A DNA stretch of 64,000 bases from Pseudonocardia kujensis. GTDB taxonomy: Bacteria; Actinomycetota; Actinomycetes; Mycobacteriales; Pseudonocardiaceae. The translations under genes were made by a program, and so were the position numbers. The stretch is taken from NCBI RefSeq assembly GCF_021283305.1, contig NZ_JAJSOK010000023.1, positions 40,998 through 104,997 of the forward strand. Direction: 5' to 3'. Below the pieces are notes generated by a model. The model was not told the origin of the DNA. It saw nothing but the letters and a program-made list of their open reading frames with translations, and ran no database searches. Of this stretch, positions 25,717-33,039 are shown in pieces; position 1 is the stretch's first letter; each line of letters begins with the position of its first letter.

Positions 25717-26550
25717 ATGGAGGCGGATGCGAGTGCTGGCGAGGTCGATCCCGGTGGCGGATTTCGCTTTGCCATTGGGTCCGCATCTGGTCCTCATTCA
25801 ACCGTTTACAGGATCTGGTCGTCGAAGAACAGCTCCGACTTCTACCTGACAGCTGTACCGCTAGGCAGGACCCAGAAGATCAGTCTGCATGAGTCCGGCC
25901 AGTGGTCGCACTCCTTCCTCTCCGAAGTCGCAATGCAGTACGTTCAGCGGAACGCCGATAGACACCTCGAGCGCTGGGAGCGTCCCAATCCTGCCATTCC
26001 GGGCTTCACCCGGGTCTACTCGATCACTGTGCCTCGAACGGAACTCCGGTTGACCACCCAGGACCTCTCAGATGTCCGGTGGTCACCAGACCCGGGCCAC
26101 GGGTACTGGGTGCGTGTCGAGGTGATCTTGATGGACTCCGCAGGCGCAGGCACCGAAGCGGCCTGGGACGACGCGTACATCCTGGGAAAATTGCGGCTGC
26201 ACAACGGCGAACGCGTCGTCGTTGTCTCGCAGCGATTCAAGCCGGCTCCCGAGATGGCGCAGCGACTCGGCGCATATCGCGACATGTTTCTTGCTAACGA
26301 GTCGGTGAACGACATGGCCAGCGCCGAATTCCCGGTGGTCGGGCTCCATGGTCACCAGGACGACGGTGCGCGGACGCTGATTGAACTCGCCATGTCTGAG
26401 CTACCGAGCGCTATTCGGATCATATGCACCGGACGACCCCAGGCCTCGCCCGCGCAGATGGACGTGCGCTTCCGTAACCCGGCGATTTACGCGAGCGGAC
26501 CGATCTCCGAATCCCCGCATGAAACGCCAGACGATGCACCGGCGGGATAG
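25717..26550 (+). CDS. Hypothetical protein next to the AspBHI-like nuclease
   Basis: This 277-residue soluble protein has no membrane segment, and I recognise no motif. The N-terminal half (FRFAIGSASGPHSTVYRIWSS, DFYLTAVPLG, KISLHESGQWSHSF) reads as an antiparallel beta structure. The rest mixes beta strands with a final helical segment and a proline/acidic tail. It begins 9 bp after the restriction gene stop, so they are probably co-transcribed. Codon use is ordinary, though GC is slightly lower than in the flanking chromosome. A role in the same defence unit is inference from position. Confidence 0.7.
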   Translation: MEADASAGEVDPGGGFRFAIGSASGPHSTVYRIWSSKNSSDFYLTAVPLGRTQKISLHESGQWSHSFLSEVAMQYVQRNADRHLERWERPNPAIPGFTRVYSITVPRTELRLTTQDLSDVRWSPDPGHGYWVRVEVILMDSAGAGTEAAWDDAYILGKLRLHNGERVVVVSQRFKPAPEMAQRLGAYRDMFLANESVNDMASAEFPVVGLHGHQDDGARTLIELAMSELPSAIRIICTGRPQASPAQMDVRFRNPAIYASGPISESPHETPDDAPAG

Positions 26551-26828
26551 GCGGATGGACGAATCGCGACGGATGCGCTGACGCGCCTGCCGTTCCGTAG
26601 TGTCGTGGTCACAGTGGCGGGGGCGTCGCTGCCGCACCCCGGCTCCTGAGTGCCATCCCGTCGACCTGGCGCAGCCCGACCGCGCGGGCGCCCGTGGGCG
26701 GCCCTCGACGCAACCGCCAGCCGAGCTACGCCAGCTTCGCCCATGGGTGTCCGCGTGGTAGCCCTCCGGGAGGTCGTCGGGATCGCACGGGCCGCCATCC
26801 TGTTGGTCTGCCCGCCCGGCGAGGGCTC
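26551..26828. other. Convergent gap with no gene seen
   Basis: This 278-bp, GC-rich stretch separates the rightward unknown gene from the leftward nuclease gene. Frames in both directions are short and compositionally biased, and I recognise no homology. It may be debris of a former gene. Confidence 0.3.
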
Positions 26829-27800
26829 CTAAAACCCAACGATCACGTTGACAGTGAAGCGGTGGCCACGCTTTTCGCGAGGACCATCCAAGTCGGTCAC
26901 GAATTGCTCCGAGTCGACGATAAGCCGTTTGGGATCGAACACGTAGGCATACAGGTGTCTGCACCCCGGGTAGTCGTGGTACGTCTCGAAGTCCACGCGC
27001 AATTCGTCGGCCACTTGTCGCGCATGCTGCTTGGATCGCACGATCTTGCACTCTATGACCGCCCCAAGACTCGGGACTACCAAATCAATGCGCTTCGCCG
27101 ATCCTGCACGCTTTGGCGTCCATTCTTCGCGCACGAGATCGGAGAACATTGGCCTGAGGACGACCTCGACGAGGTCTTGCACGTCATACTCGTTCTCGAT
27201 AACCCACGCAGGACGACCATGGCTACGATCTCCGAGCCTCCTAGCTGCCAGAGCAACCACACCAAGAGCATTGAGGAGCAGCTCACTGGGCGGATCTACA
27301 GCAAGACGCTCAAGTTGTTCCACATCAGGCAACGCATCGACCAGTTGATAGCGCTCCGGCCGCAGGCCGCAGGTGAGCGCCTCTAACTCATCTCCGATGA
27401 AGCTCGCCAAGCATCCCCGGTTATCAATCCGGCCGCCATCCTTCAGTCGACCATTCCCGTAATCGCCATACTCAACAACTCGTCGCTGATACTTCGGGTT
27501 TGAAATCGCCAGCACGGCTGCCGCGAAATCCCCTGTGCGCTCGTACTCTTCGCTATATTGCTGGTAGGCGAGATGCGCCTCTACATACTGGAAGATCTCT
27601 GCAGGATAAAACTCTATGCGATACCGCGCAAATTCTCCACTGAATTCACCATCCTCGTCGCGGATGGCGAAGTTCGAGTAGATGGCACCCTCGCGCTCCA
27701 GTGAGATTAGGTCGTCAGCCAAGCCCGTCAAGATGTTACGGAAGGTGTGTCCGAAGGCGGACACTGTCGTCGTTCCAGGCAGATCGCGAGAATTCGTCAA
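26829..27800 (-). CDS. Nuclease with C-terminal DpnII/MboI-type PD-(D/E)xK domain
   Basis: This protein has 323 residues. The N-terminal ~190 residues are not recognised. The C-terminal 120 fit the REase DpnII-MboI-like domain: ENEYDVQDLVEVVLRPMF, EEWTPKRAGSAKRIDLVVP with Asp239, then Glu250-Cys-Lys252 (VIECKIV), a long helix and the FETYHDYPGCRHLYAYVFDP strand. All three core catalytic residues are present. Proteins of this fold occur singly in defence islands, not just in restriction-modification pairs. The GC content is clearly lower than in neighbouring genes, a sign of separate acquisition. It faces the AspBHI-like unit and has no partner methylase. Confidence 0.78.
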   Translation of the reverse strand: MTNSRDLPGTTTVSAFGHTFRNILTGLADDLISLEREGAIYSNFAIRDEDGEFSGEFARYRIEFYPAEIFQYVEAHLAYQQYSEEYERTGDFAAAVLAISNPKYQRRVVEYGDYGNGRLKDGGRIDNRGCLASFIGDELEALTCGLRPERYQLVDALPDVEQLERLAVDPPSELLLNALGVVALAARRLGDRSHGRPAWVIENEYDVQDLVEVVLRPMFSDLVREEWTPKRAGSAKRIDLVVPSLGAVIECKIVRSKQHARQVADELRVDFETYHDYPGCRHLYAYVFDPKRLIVDSEQFVTDLDGPREKRGHRFTVNVIVGF

Positions 27801-27989
27801 GTTCGCTCCGGCGGTGGGCCCAAGATCGCTGGTTGATCATACAGGCGCGGCCGTTCCAGCAGCCGCGCGCCGGACGGGGACCGGCCGGAGGCCGCACGCC
27901 CCGGCCGGCGGGAAGCGGCGCGGCGGCGGAGCACGCCGCCTTGAACAAGTAGAGAAAGTTTGAACCCGCAGCCCGCGGCTGGTCGGCGT
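27801..27989. other. Short gap upstream of the DpnII-like nuclease gene
   Basis: This 189-bp stretch should hold the promoter of the leftward nuclease gene and the 3' flank of the Nudix remnant. I see no clear boxes. A GC-rich plus-strand frame here has no ribosome site and no recognisable product. Confidence 0.3.
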
Positions 27990-28272
27990 CTAGATCTCGT
28001 AGGGGCTCGATGGCAGCGTGGCGTCCGGGGTGGCAGCAGGTCGACGCCGTTGTGGGCTCTGCTGGCAAACGCCCAGGCGAATGGCCTCCTCAATGCGGAT
28101 GCCGAGGGCCGGCATGAATCGCTCGCGAAGCTAGTCGAGCGTCAGCCACTCGGCGCGCTTGGACTCCTCGGCCCTTGTGGCTGTGTCCGCGATCAGGCGG
28201 CAGCGGAACACGAGTGCGATCATGTCGCGGACGACGTTCTGTAGAGGCCGACGAGTCGCCCGACCTCGACCT
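27990..28272 (-). pseudogene. Nudix hydrolase, C-terminal half (split and decayed)
   Basis: Minus-strand reading gives VEVGRLVGLY, then after a one-base loss QNVVRDMIALVFRCRL, then EESKRAEWLTLD, an in-frame TAG at about 28113, and RERFMPALGIRIEEAIRLG. This is the second half of an AICE-type Nudix protein. The first half, with the start of the Nudix box, is at 32885-33039 on the same strand. The inserted 4.6 kb and the frameshift and stop show the gene is inactive. Confidence 0.7.
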
Positions 28273-28280
28273 AGCCTAGA

Positions 28281-28748
28281 CTAGACTGACTCCGGCGGTG
28301 CTTGGAAGCCGTCTTGGGTCCAGGTGATCTCGAATGGGACATCTGGGTCGAGGTTGTTGATGCGCGCGGATACATCGCGACCAGCGACGACCATCTTGAT
28401 TACGAAAGTGTCAGGCAACTCGAGGCCGCGACGCGCGGCGAACGCGCGCGGGTCAACTGCCGCTTCGCGTGCGAGTTCCGGGTCGTCGGCGACGGCTTGC
28501 AGGACCTCTCCGACGCGTTCGTCACGGCCGAGTCGGATGAGTCGTTCGTGTGTGGAGATCGATCGTTCGACGCTTTTGAGGTCGCTTTCTAATATCGACG
28601 GTGAAAGCGGCGATTTAGGTGCGTCTGCGGGCGGCGGACGGCGCAGCATCTCCCGGAGCACGTCGGCCTGCTCACGCAGGTCGGCGATATCCGCCTTGTG
28701 AAGTTCGAGATACGGCTGGAGCGAGGCCAGATGCGGGTTGTCGGGCAT
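28281..28748 (-). CDS. Small coiled-coil protein with nitrile-hydratase-leader-like C-terminus
   Basis: This protein has 155 residues. Residues 5-75 are two amphipathic helices likely to form a coiled coil, linked by a Pro-rich segment (35-50). Residues 78-122 read EVLQAVADDPELAREA, then DPRAFAARRGLELPD and FVIKMV. This has the spacing and wording of NHLP-type leaders (DPEFR..L..DP..AL...G.ELPE...V.VV). The last 30 residues (INNLDPDVPFEITWTQDGF) are beta-like. No maturation enzyme of the RiPP type is nearby. The gene starts 23 bp after the large beta protein's stop and is probably its co-operonic partner. Confidence 0.7.
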   Translation of the reverse strand: MPDNPHLASLQPYLELHKADIADLREQADVLREMLRRPPPADAPKSPLSPSILESDLKSVERSISTHERLIRLGRDERVGEVLQAVADDPELAREAAVDPRAFAARRGLELPDTFVIKMVVAGRDVSARINNLDPDVPFEITWTQDGFQAPPESV

Positions 28749-28771
28749 GGACGGGTCTCCGTGACGCGCTG

Positions 28772-30832
28772 TTAGAGGACGGTGCCGGCATTGCCGGGCT
28801 GGTAGGCCATGACGGTGGTGACGGTCAGCTGCCCTTGCGCATCGATGGTGAACCGCATCACATTCCATAGCCGGTCGGGGGTGCCGGGGACGTCGGCGAC
28901 TACCCAGCGGCCGCGTTGCGTGGGCACCGAGGTTGCGTCCAGACTGAGTAGCGTCACCGATGCGCCGGAGTTGGCGAAGGTCTGTTCGCCCGAGAAGTTG
29001 TGGACCCAGCAATGGTAGTCGCCTGCAACGAACGCGCCGGCGACTTGAGTGACGGTGATGCGTTCGGGGCCGGTGGCGTCGCGGTCATCGACATCGAGGC
29101 GAACGTACGGTACGGGCTGCATATTGCTGAACAGGCAGTGGAATCGCCCGCCCGCGTTATCCGGGCCGGAGCAGTGCAGGTCGAGGTCTCGTGGTGTAGC
29201 TCCCCAGTCGAGCTGCATCACAAACGCGGTCGGGGTCTGCACGGCGACGTCCCGGCGCAACCGGACAGTGATTGTGACGGTCCCAGATGCTGGGATCGTC
29301 GCGGGGACAGTGTTCGGCAGATACCCCGTCATCGTCGCGCGTACAGTCGCGGCGCCAGCGGGGGTGACGGCGGCGAAGGCCGCCTGCGGCGGGGCTCCGC
29401 TAGTGGTGCTGGTGCGCACCACGCCATCGCTGGTAGTGAGGCGGACGTTGGCGCCGTCGAGCGGCTGGTCATTGTTGTCCGCGTCGACGACCCGGACGAT
29501 GACGGTGGCGGACGTGAGCTGCACGACCAGTTCTATATTCGCGCCTGTGGGGCCGATGGTCACGATCCGGTCGGCGCTGGGGTCTCGGTCGGTCGATAGC
29601 TTGATCTCCCCATGCGGCACGCAAGCGAACTGGAAGCGCCCGTTCAGGTCGGTCTTGGTCTGGTACGGGTTGCCGTTGGGGTCCAGCAGTGGGTTGCCTT
29701 GACGGTCGGTGAGGAACACCCACTCGCCGGGCATAGGGCTGCCGGCGGAGTCGAGGACGCGGCCGGTGACCACAGTGCAGTCCATGGGGATCGGCACATC
29801 GACGGCACCCTGGCCAGGGACTTGAGCAGTGACGGTTGCGGTTTGGAAGCGGTTCGCGGTGGCTTGCAGCGTGATCGGCCCGGCGGGCACGCAATCGCGA
29901 ACGGCGTCGTCCACGGTCGCGGTCAGGCCGGCGCGGCCGTCGGATGGGCGGGCCGGCGGAGTGTGGGCCGGCGGCGTGTCGCCGGCAAACGGCACGCTCG
30001 GTGCCAGAGCGATGACGTGCGCGTCGGCGATCGGATCGCCGCTGTCGCGGCGCCTGACCACAGCGGTGACGCGCGCGCATTGGCGGCAGGGAGCATCCAC
30101 CGGCGGGCGCCAGCCGAGGTCGGGTTGGACTTCGTTGAGCTCGACAGTGAACACGGTGGCCGTCGGGCCGCCGGGCGCAGCGTCGCCGTCGACGCGGGGC
30201 GGATTGGTGTCGTCGCGGAGCCGCCAGGATCGTTCCGGCTGGGCCGGGTTCTCGCTGAGGAAGCTGAAGGTCACGCCGTCCCCGGTGTTGATCGGCGTGC
30301 CGGCGGCGGCGGGGCTGCCGCCCTCAATCTTGGTGATTGTGAACGTCCACTCGTTCGGGTCGTCGCCGGTGTAGGCCGGGTAGCCAGGCGAGAATGGCGA
30401 TGACACGGCCAGGGGAACGTCGGGGCCCCCGAACTGGTAGGTGACTAGCTGTGGGTCCCTCCTGTGCTTCTTTGGAAGTTTCAGGACGCCATGATCGACG
30501 CGGACGTAGACTGGGCCACGCAGGATGTGCAGCCCATAAGAAATGACGTCGTCTGTCAGTGGCCGCCAGGTGTCATCAACGGCGCGCAGTACTATTCGAT
30601 CTCCGCTGCGGAGTGGCCAGGTCTCCGGTTCTTCGATCAGGAACGTGTCCCACGCTCCTGGCGTCTCGGAAGTCGGACCGAGGTACCCGTAGTAGGACGT
30701 CGGGCCGTTGATCGCCCGCAGGAAGCGGCCGTCGCCGGTGCGGATGCGGACTGCGTTGGGCTTGAACGGCGCTGGCACGCACTGGTCGTTAATGCACTCA
30801 CACCACCCGGTGCAGGGAGGCCAGCAACTCAT
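28772..30832 (-). CDS. Large multi-domain beta-sandwich protein (fascin-like, carboxypeptidase-regulatory-like, YfaP-like)
   Basis: This protein has 686 residues. It begins with a Cys-rich segment (Cys3, 7, 11, 13, 18). Residues 26-70 resemble a fascin-type beta-trefoil (VRIRTGDGRFLRAING, WDTFLIEEP). Three Ig/carboxypeptidase-regulatory-like domains occupy about 253-350, 351-440 and 441-525 (GRVLDSAGSPMPGEWVFLTD is typical). Residues 538-630 look like the YfaP/DUF2135 domain (RDLDLHCSG, GPERITVT, YHCWVHNFSG). No signal peptide or membrane anchor is visible, which is odd for such adhesive domains. It is divergent from the caspase-like gene, which suggests a joint system. I cannot assign an activity. 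Confidence 0.75.
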   Translation of the reverse strand: MSCWPPCTGWCECINDQCVPAPFKPNAVRIRTGDGRFLRAINGPTSYYGYLGPTSETPGAWDTFLIEEPETWPLRSGDRIVLRAVDDTWRPLTDDVISYGLHILRGPVYVRVDHGVLKLPKKHRRDPQLVTYQFGGPDVPLAVSSPFSPGYPAYTGDDPNEWTFTITKIEGGSPAAAGTPINTGDGVTFSFLSENPAQPERSWRLRDDTNPPRVDGDAAPGGPTATVFTVELNEVQPDLGWRPPVDAPCRQCARVTAVVRRRDSGDPIADAHVIALAPSVPFAGDTPPAHTPPARPSDGRAGLTATVDDAVRDCVPAGPITLQATANRFQTATVTAQVPGQGAVDVPIPMDCTVVTGRVLDSAGSPMPGEWVFLTDRQGNPLLDPNGNPYQTKTDLNGRFQFACVPHGEIKLSTDRDPSADRIVTIGPTGANIELVVQLTSATVIVRVVDADNNDQPLDGANVRLTTSDGVVRTSTTSGAPPQAAFAAVTPAGAATVRATMTGYLPNTVPATIPASGTVTITVRLRRDVAVQTPTAFVMQLDWGATPRDLDLHCSGPDNAGGRFHCLFSNMQPVPYVRLDVDDRDATGPERITVTQVAGAFVAGDYHCWVHNFSGEQTFANSGASVTLLSLDATSVPTQRGRWVVADVPGTPDRLWNVMRFTIDAQGQLTVTTVMAYQPGNAGTVL

Positions 30833-31051
30833 GAGGACACCGTTTCAGTGGGGCAGTGTCGGCTCCTACTGCGGATACAGGCACGCCTACGTGTCACGAA
30901 GGCCTCTTCTCGATTAGAGGGCCAGTTAGGCAGCTGCCCCTCTTCTTCTTGCATGGCGGACTGGGCTCGATAGGCGCGGAACGTGTACTGCATCTTCCTC
31001 GCGACACGAGTCGTGACCAGTACGTAGTTGTACGTATCTCCCGCTCAAGTA

Positions 31052-31091
31052 GCCACGGGTGAAGCCAACGGCGCCACGGGTGAAGCCAACG
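31052..31091. repeat. Two 19-bp direct repeats
   Basis: GCCACGGGTGAAGCCAACG occurs at 31052-31070 and again at 31073-31091. The copies are identical and spaced by exactly 21 bp (two helical turns). This is what a tandem operator for a DNA-binding regulator looks like. Confidence 0.6.
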
Positions 31092-31235
31092 CGGCGCGAC
31101 TGTGCTGGAACACCTGTGCGCGAAGGCTAGCTGTAGGGCACATGACTAACGTGGTCGAGAGTGAGACCTAGGGCTATGCCTGTGTGGGACGGTGTACAAG
31201 TGATGACACAACAATCCAGCATGAGCGGAGACAGT

Positions 31236-31249
31236 TGCATCGTGATGCA
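31236..31249. repeat. TGCATC-GT-GATGCA palindrome
   Basis: A perfect 6+2+6 inverted repeat, 99 bp upstream of the caspase-like ATG. It could be an operator or a small hairpin in the leader. Confidence 0.4.
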
Positions 31250-31347
31250 CTCCAGCGTACGCAGGTTCACGTATTGAACTCCCCTGGTGTGGAGTGGTAG
31301 GGATTTAGCTCGGCGGCCTGACGGTGACGACCGAGGAGTGAGAGTGA

Positions 31348-32331
31348 ATGACTGAGAACATCGACTTTAGCCTGGTTTACCTGCAGGATACGGCTGCTGG
31401 CAGTACGAATAGCTGTGTCACAATTGATAGTGATACCAACGATAATGGTTATCTCGCCGGTGCGCGAGGCGCTTATCCTGGATACATGTCCCATGGGAAG
31501 ACGGCCGAGGCGGTCGACAACCTCCTTTCATGTCTCGCACCACACATCGTTGGAGGTTCATCGGGCAGCACTCCCGGGCTCCCCATCATCGTTGGCCATG
31601 GGAACATCGGCATCTTCGCGACTGGCGGCGGTCAAAATCCCTTCACCGACTCGAATAATCACCTGCTCGCGACGTTCAACCAGTCTGCTTGGCAAGCAGA
31701 TATTGGCCGGTTGAGCGCGAGCCCATCGGCGATGCTCTCACTCATCAGTTGTGACACTGGTGCGGGCGAGGACGGCGCAGATTTGTTGTTTGAGATGGCG
31801 AAGCTCATCAACTATCCAGTCAGGGCGCGAACTGGCTTAACATACGCAGGCAATGGCCAGATAACGTTCCAAGCGGGCTCAACTTGGCAAACTGCAACCC
31901 CTCAGTCACGGCCAACAGCGATACAGCCTCCAGTAACTCCACTCCTCGGGGATAGGACCTTGATAATTCGACTGATCAATGATGATGGAAGCGAGCGTGA
32001 AGTCGATTTAGGTGCTGTCGACAGCGTTGAGATCTATCTCCCGAGTCAGACGGCGCCGGAGCAGGTAGGCCCCAATGCGCGTCTACAAGGAAGTGCCGCT
32101 CGGGATATCCTCAGCCTGGTGAACTTCGCGGCGCCCGCCCGACCAGGGGGAGCGCTGGGAGCGATCGTGACCGGACGGTTGCGCGTCAACTTCTACGAAC
32201 GTGAGGGAGGCGCCTTGCAGAGCCGAGAATTCGTCATTTACAACGACCGAGTGCTTGAGGACGCATCAACGCCTGGCGTCCTCTACTGGGCCTCCCCTGG
32301 TATTCGAGCTGCTTTCGACAGCTTGCGTTAG
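31348..32331 (+). CDS. Caspase-like (DUF4347-like, clan CD) predicted cysteine peptidase
   Basis: This protein has 327 residues. The first ~185 read like a DUF4347/caspase-type domain. The His of the dyad is His84 in IIVGHGNIGIF and the Cys is Cys135 at the end of a hydrophobic strand in LSLISCDTGAGEDGADLLFEM. An ARTGLTYAG strand follows, as in that family. Residues 200-327 form a separate beta-rich domain (TLIIRLINDDGSEREVDLG, RLRVNFYEREGG). There is no signal peptide. GC is far below the local average, which supports recent transfer. Clan CD peptidases of this kind serve as effectors in bacterial conflict systems. Substrate and trigger are unknown. Confidence 0.72.
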   Translation: MTENIDFSLVYLQDTAAGSTNSCVTIDSDTNDNGYLAGARGAYPGYMSHGKTAEAVDNLLSCLAPHIVGGSSGSTPGLPIIVGHGNIGIFATGGGQNPFTDSNNHLLATFNQSAWQADIGRLSASPSAMLSLISCDTGAGEDGADLLFEMAKLINYPVRARTGLTYAGNGQITFQAGSTWQTATPQSRPTAIQPPVTPLLGDRTLIIRLINDDGSEREVDLGAVDSVEIYLPSQTAPEQVGPNARLQGSAARDILSLVNFAAPARPGGALGAIVTGRLRVNFYEREGGALQSREFVIYNDRVLEDASTPGVLYWASPGIRAAFDSLR

Positions 32332-32597
32332 GCTGGGTTTCTTCAATGAGCGAGTGGCGGTGTGAGTGACGCCGAAAGAAGAAGGGGCCTCCTGATCAGG
32401 AGGATATGGCTTGCTTCACGGCCGAGGCCGCCGAACGGCCGGGCAAGACGGCGATCGAGCTCAACGCTTCGCTGGGGCGGCACGCGTGTTCGGCGGTACG
32501 CGGTTGCCGCTGGGCAGCGCGGGCTACAAGCGCCAGTATGCGGAGCGCTACCCGCATGTTCCGCTGGGGCCGAGACGTGCGCTTATGCAGGGCCGGG
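32332..32597. other. Gap after the caspase-like gene, with a 16-bp palindrome
   Basis: No gene is supported in these 266 bp. CCTCCTGATCAGGAGG (32388-32403) is a perfect palindrome 57 bp after the caspase-like stop and could act as a hairpin terminator or a recombination site. An ATG 2 bases after it follows an AGGAGG, but the spacing is too short for initiation and the frame has no recognisable product. Confidence 0.4.
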
Positions 32598-32727
32598 TCA
32601 GCCTAACGGCTTCAGGCCAGGATCGGCCTTGGACAACATTCGATAGGCGGTGGCCCGCGACACCTTGAACGACGCGCACAGGTCAGCGACCGACTCCCCG
32701 CCGGCATGCAAGGCCCGCAGCTGGCGC
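32598..32727 (-). pseudogene. C-terminal HTH remnant of a serine recombinase (resolvase/invertase type)
   Basis: The minus frame ending at TGA 32598 reads WRQLRALHAGGESVADLC, then ASFKVSRATAYRMLSK and GLKPLG. This is the helix-turn-helix found at the end of Tn3-type resolvases and Hin-like invertases. The catalytic N-terminal domain is absent. It lies near the right edge of the segment inserted into the Nudix gene and may be the trace of the recombinase that brought it. Confidence 0.6.
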
Positions 32728-32884
32728 CAGCAGGCCTATCGAATCGATGGCTGGCAACTGCTCGTCATGCATCCACTCGTCGAACAGCTCGAGCGACGAC
32801 CGTCCCCCACCTTCGCGAGCATCTTGGCTCAGCCATGCCGCCTGATCGCCGCCCTCGCACTCGCCCCAGTCACCTGCCTGACAC

Positions 32885-33039
32885 CCGACGGACGCCGTCG
32901 TCGATGATCTCCCCAAGCTCCAGTACACCGCCGGGGGCTCCCAGTGGCCGTGGTCGCGGTGCTGCACGTCCAGGGCACGGGTCTGGTCGTCGACGACCAC
33001 TCCGACCACGGCCACCGAGTGCTTCGGCAGCTCGCTCAT
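32885..33039 (-). pseudogene. Nudix hydrolase, N-terminal half (split and decayed)
   Basis: From ATG 33039 the frame gives MSELPKHSVAVVGVVVDDQ and HRDHGHWEPP. After a one-base loss it continues GGVLELGEIIDDGVRR, the first part of the Nudix box (Gx5Ex7R). The rest of the box (EVxEExG) is missing, and the gene resumes at 28272. The ATG overlaps the PP2C stop in ATGA, so the intact gene was once translationally coupled to the phosphatase. Confidence 0.75.

Larger units (their letters stand above)
30833..31347. promoter_or_regulatory. Divergent intergenic region of the caspase-like module
   Basis: These 515 bp lie between the start of the large beta protein and the start of the caspase-like gene. 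No gene is supported. The sequence is lower in GC than the flanks. It holds two 19-bp direct repeats (31052-31091), two TACGTA palindromes (31021-31036) and a TGCATCGTGATGCA palindrome (31236-31249). The ribosome site GAGGAG stands 9 bases before the caspase-like ATG. Confidence 0.5.

Noticed and set aside
27701..27952. A short plus-strand gene near the DpnII-like nuclease
   Set aside because: It is antisense to the nuclease start for part of its length, GC-biased and without a ribosome site.
28281..28748. A RiPP precursor with nitrile-hydratase-type leader
   Set aside because: The leader-like segment is internal to a 155-residue protein with no typical core peptide or protease site after it, and no YcaO, LanM, radical-SAM or ABC-peptidase gene is nearby.
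28772..30832. A secreted adhesin
   Set aside because: The adhesive domain types suggest it, but there is no signal peptide, membrane anchor or sortase motif, so secretion is not claimed.
31052..31091. A CRISPR array
   Set aside because: There are just two 19-bp repeats with a 2-bp spacer and no cas genes anywhere in the window.
32406..32606. A small plus-strand gene after the caspase-like gene
   Set aside because: The AGGAGG lies only two bases from the ATG and belongs to a palindrome, and the predicted product is compositionally random.
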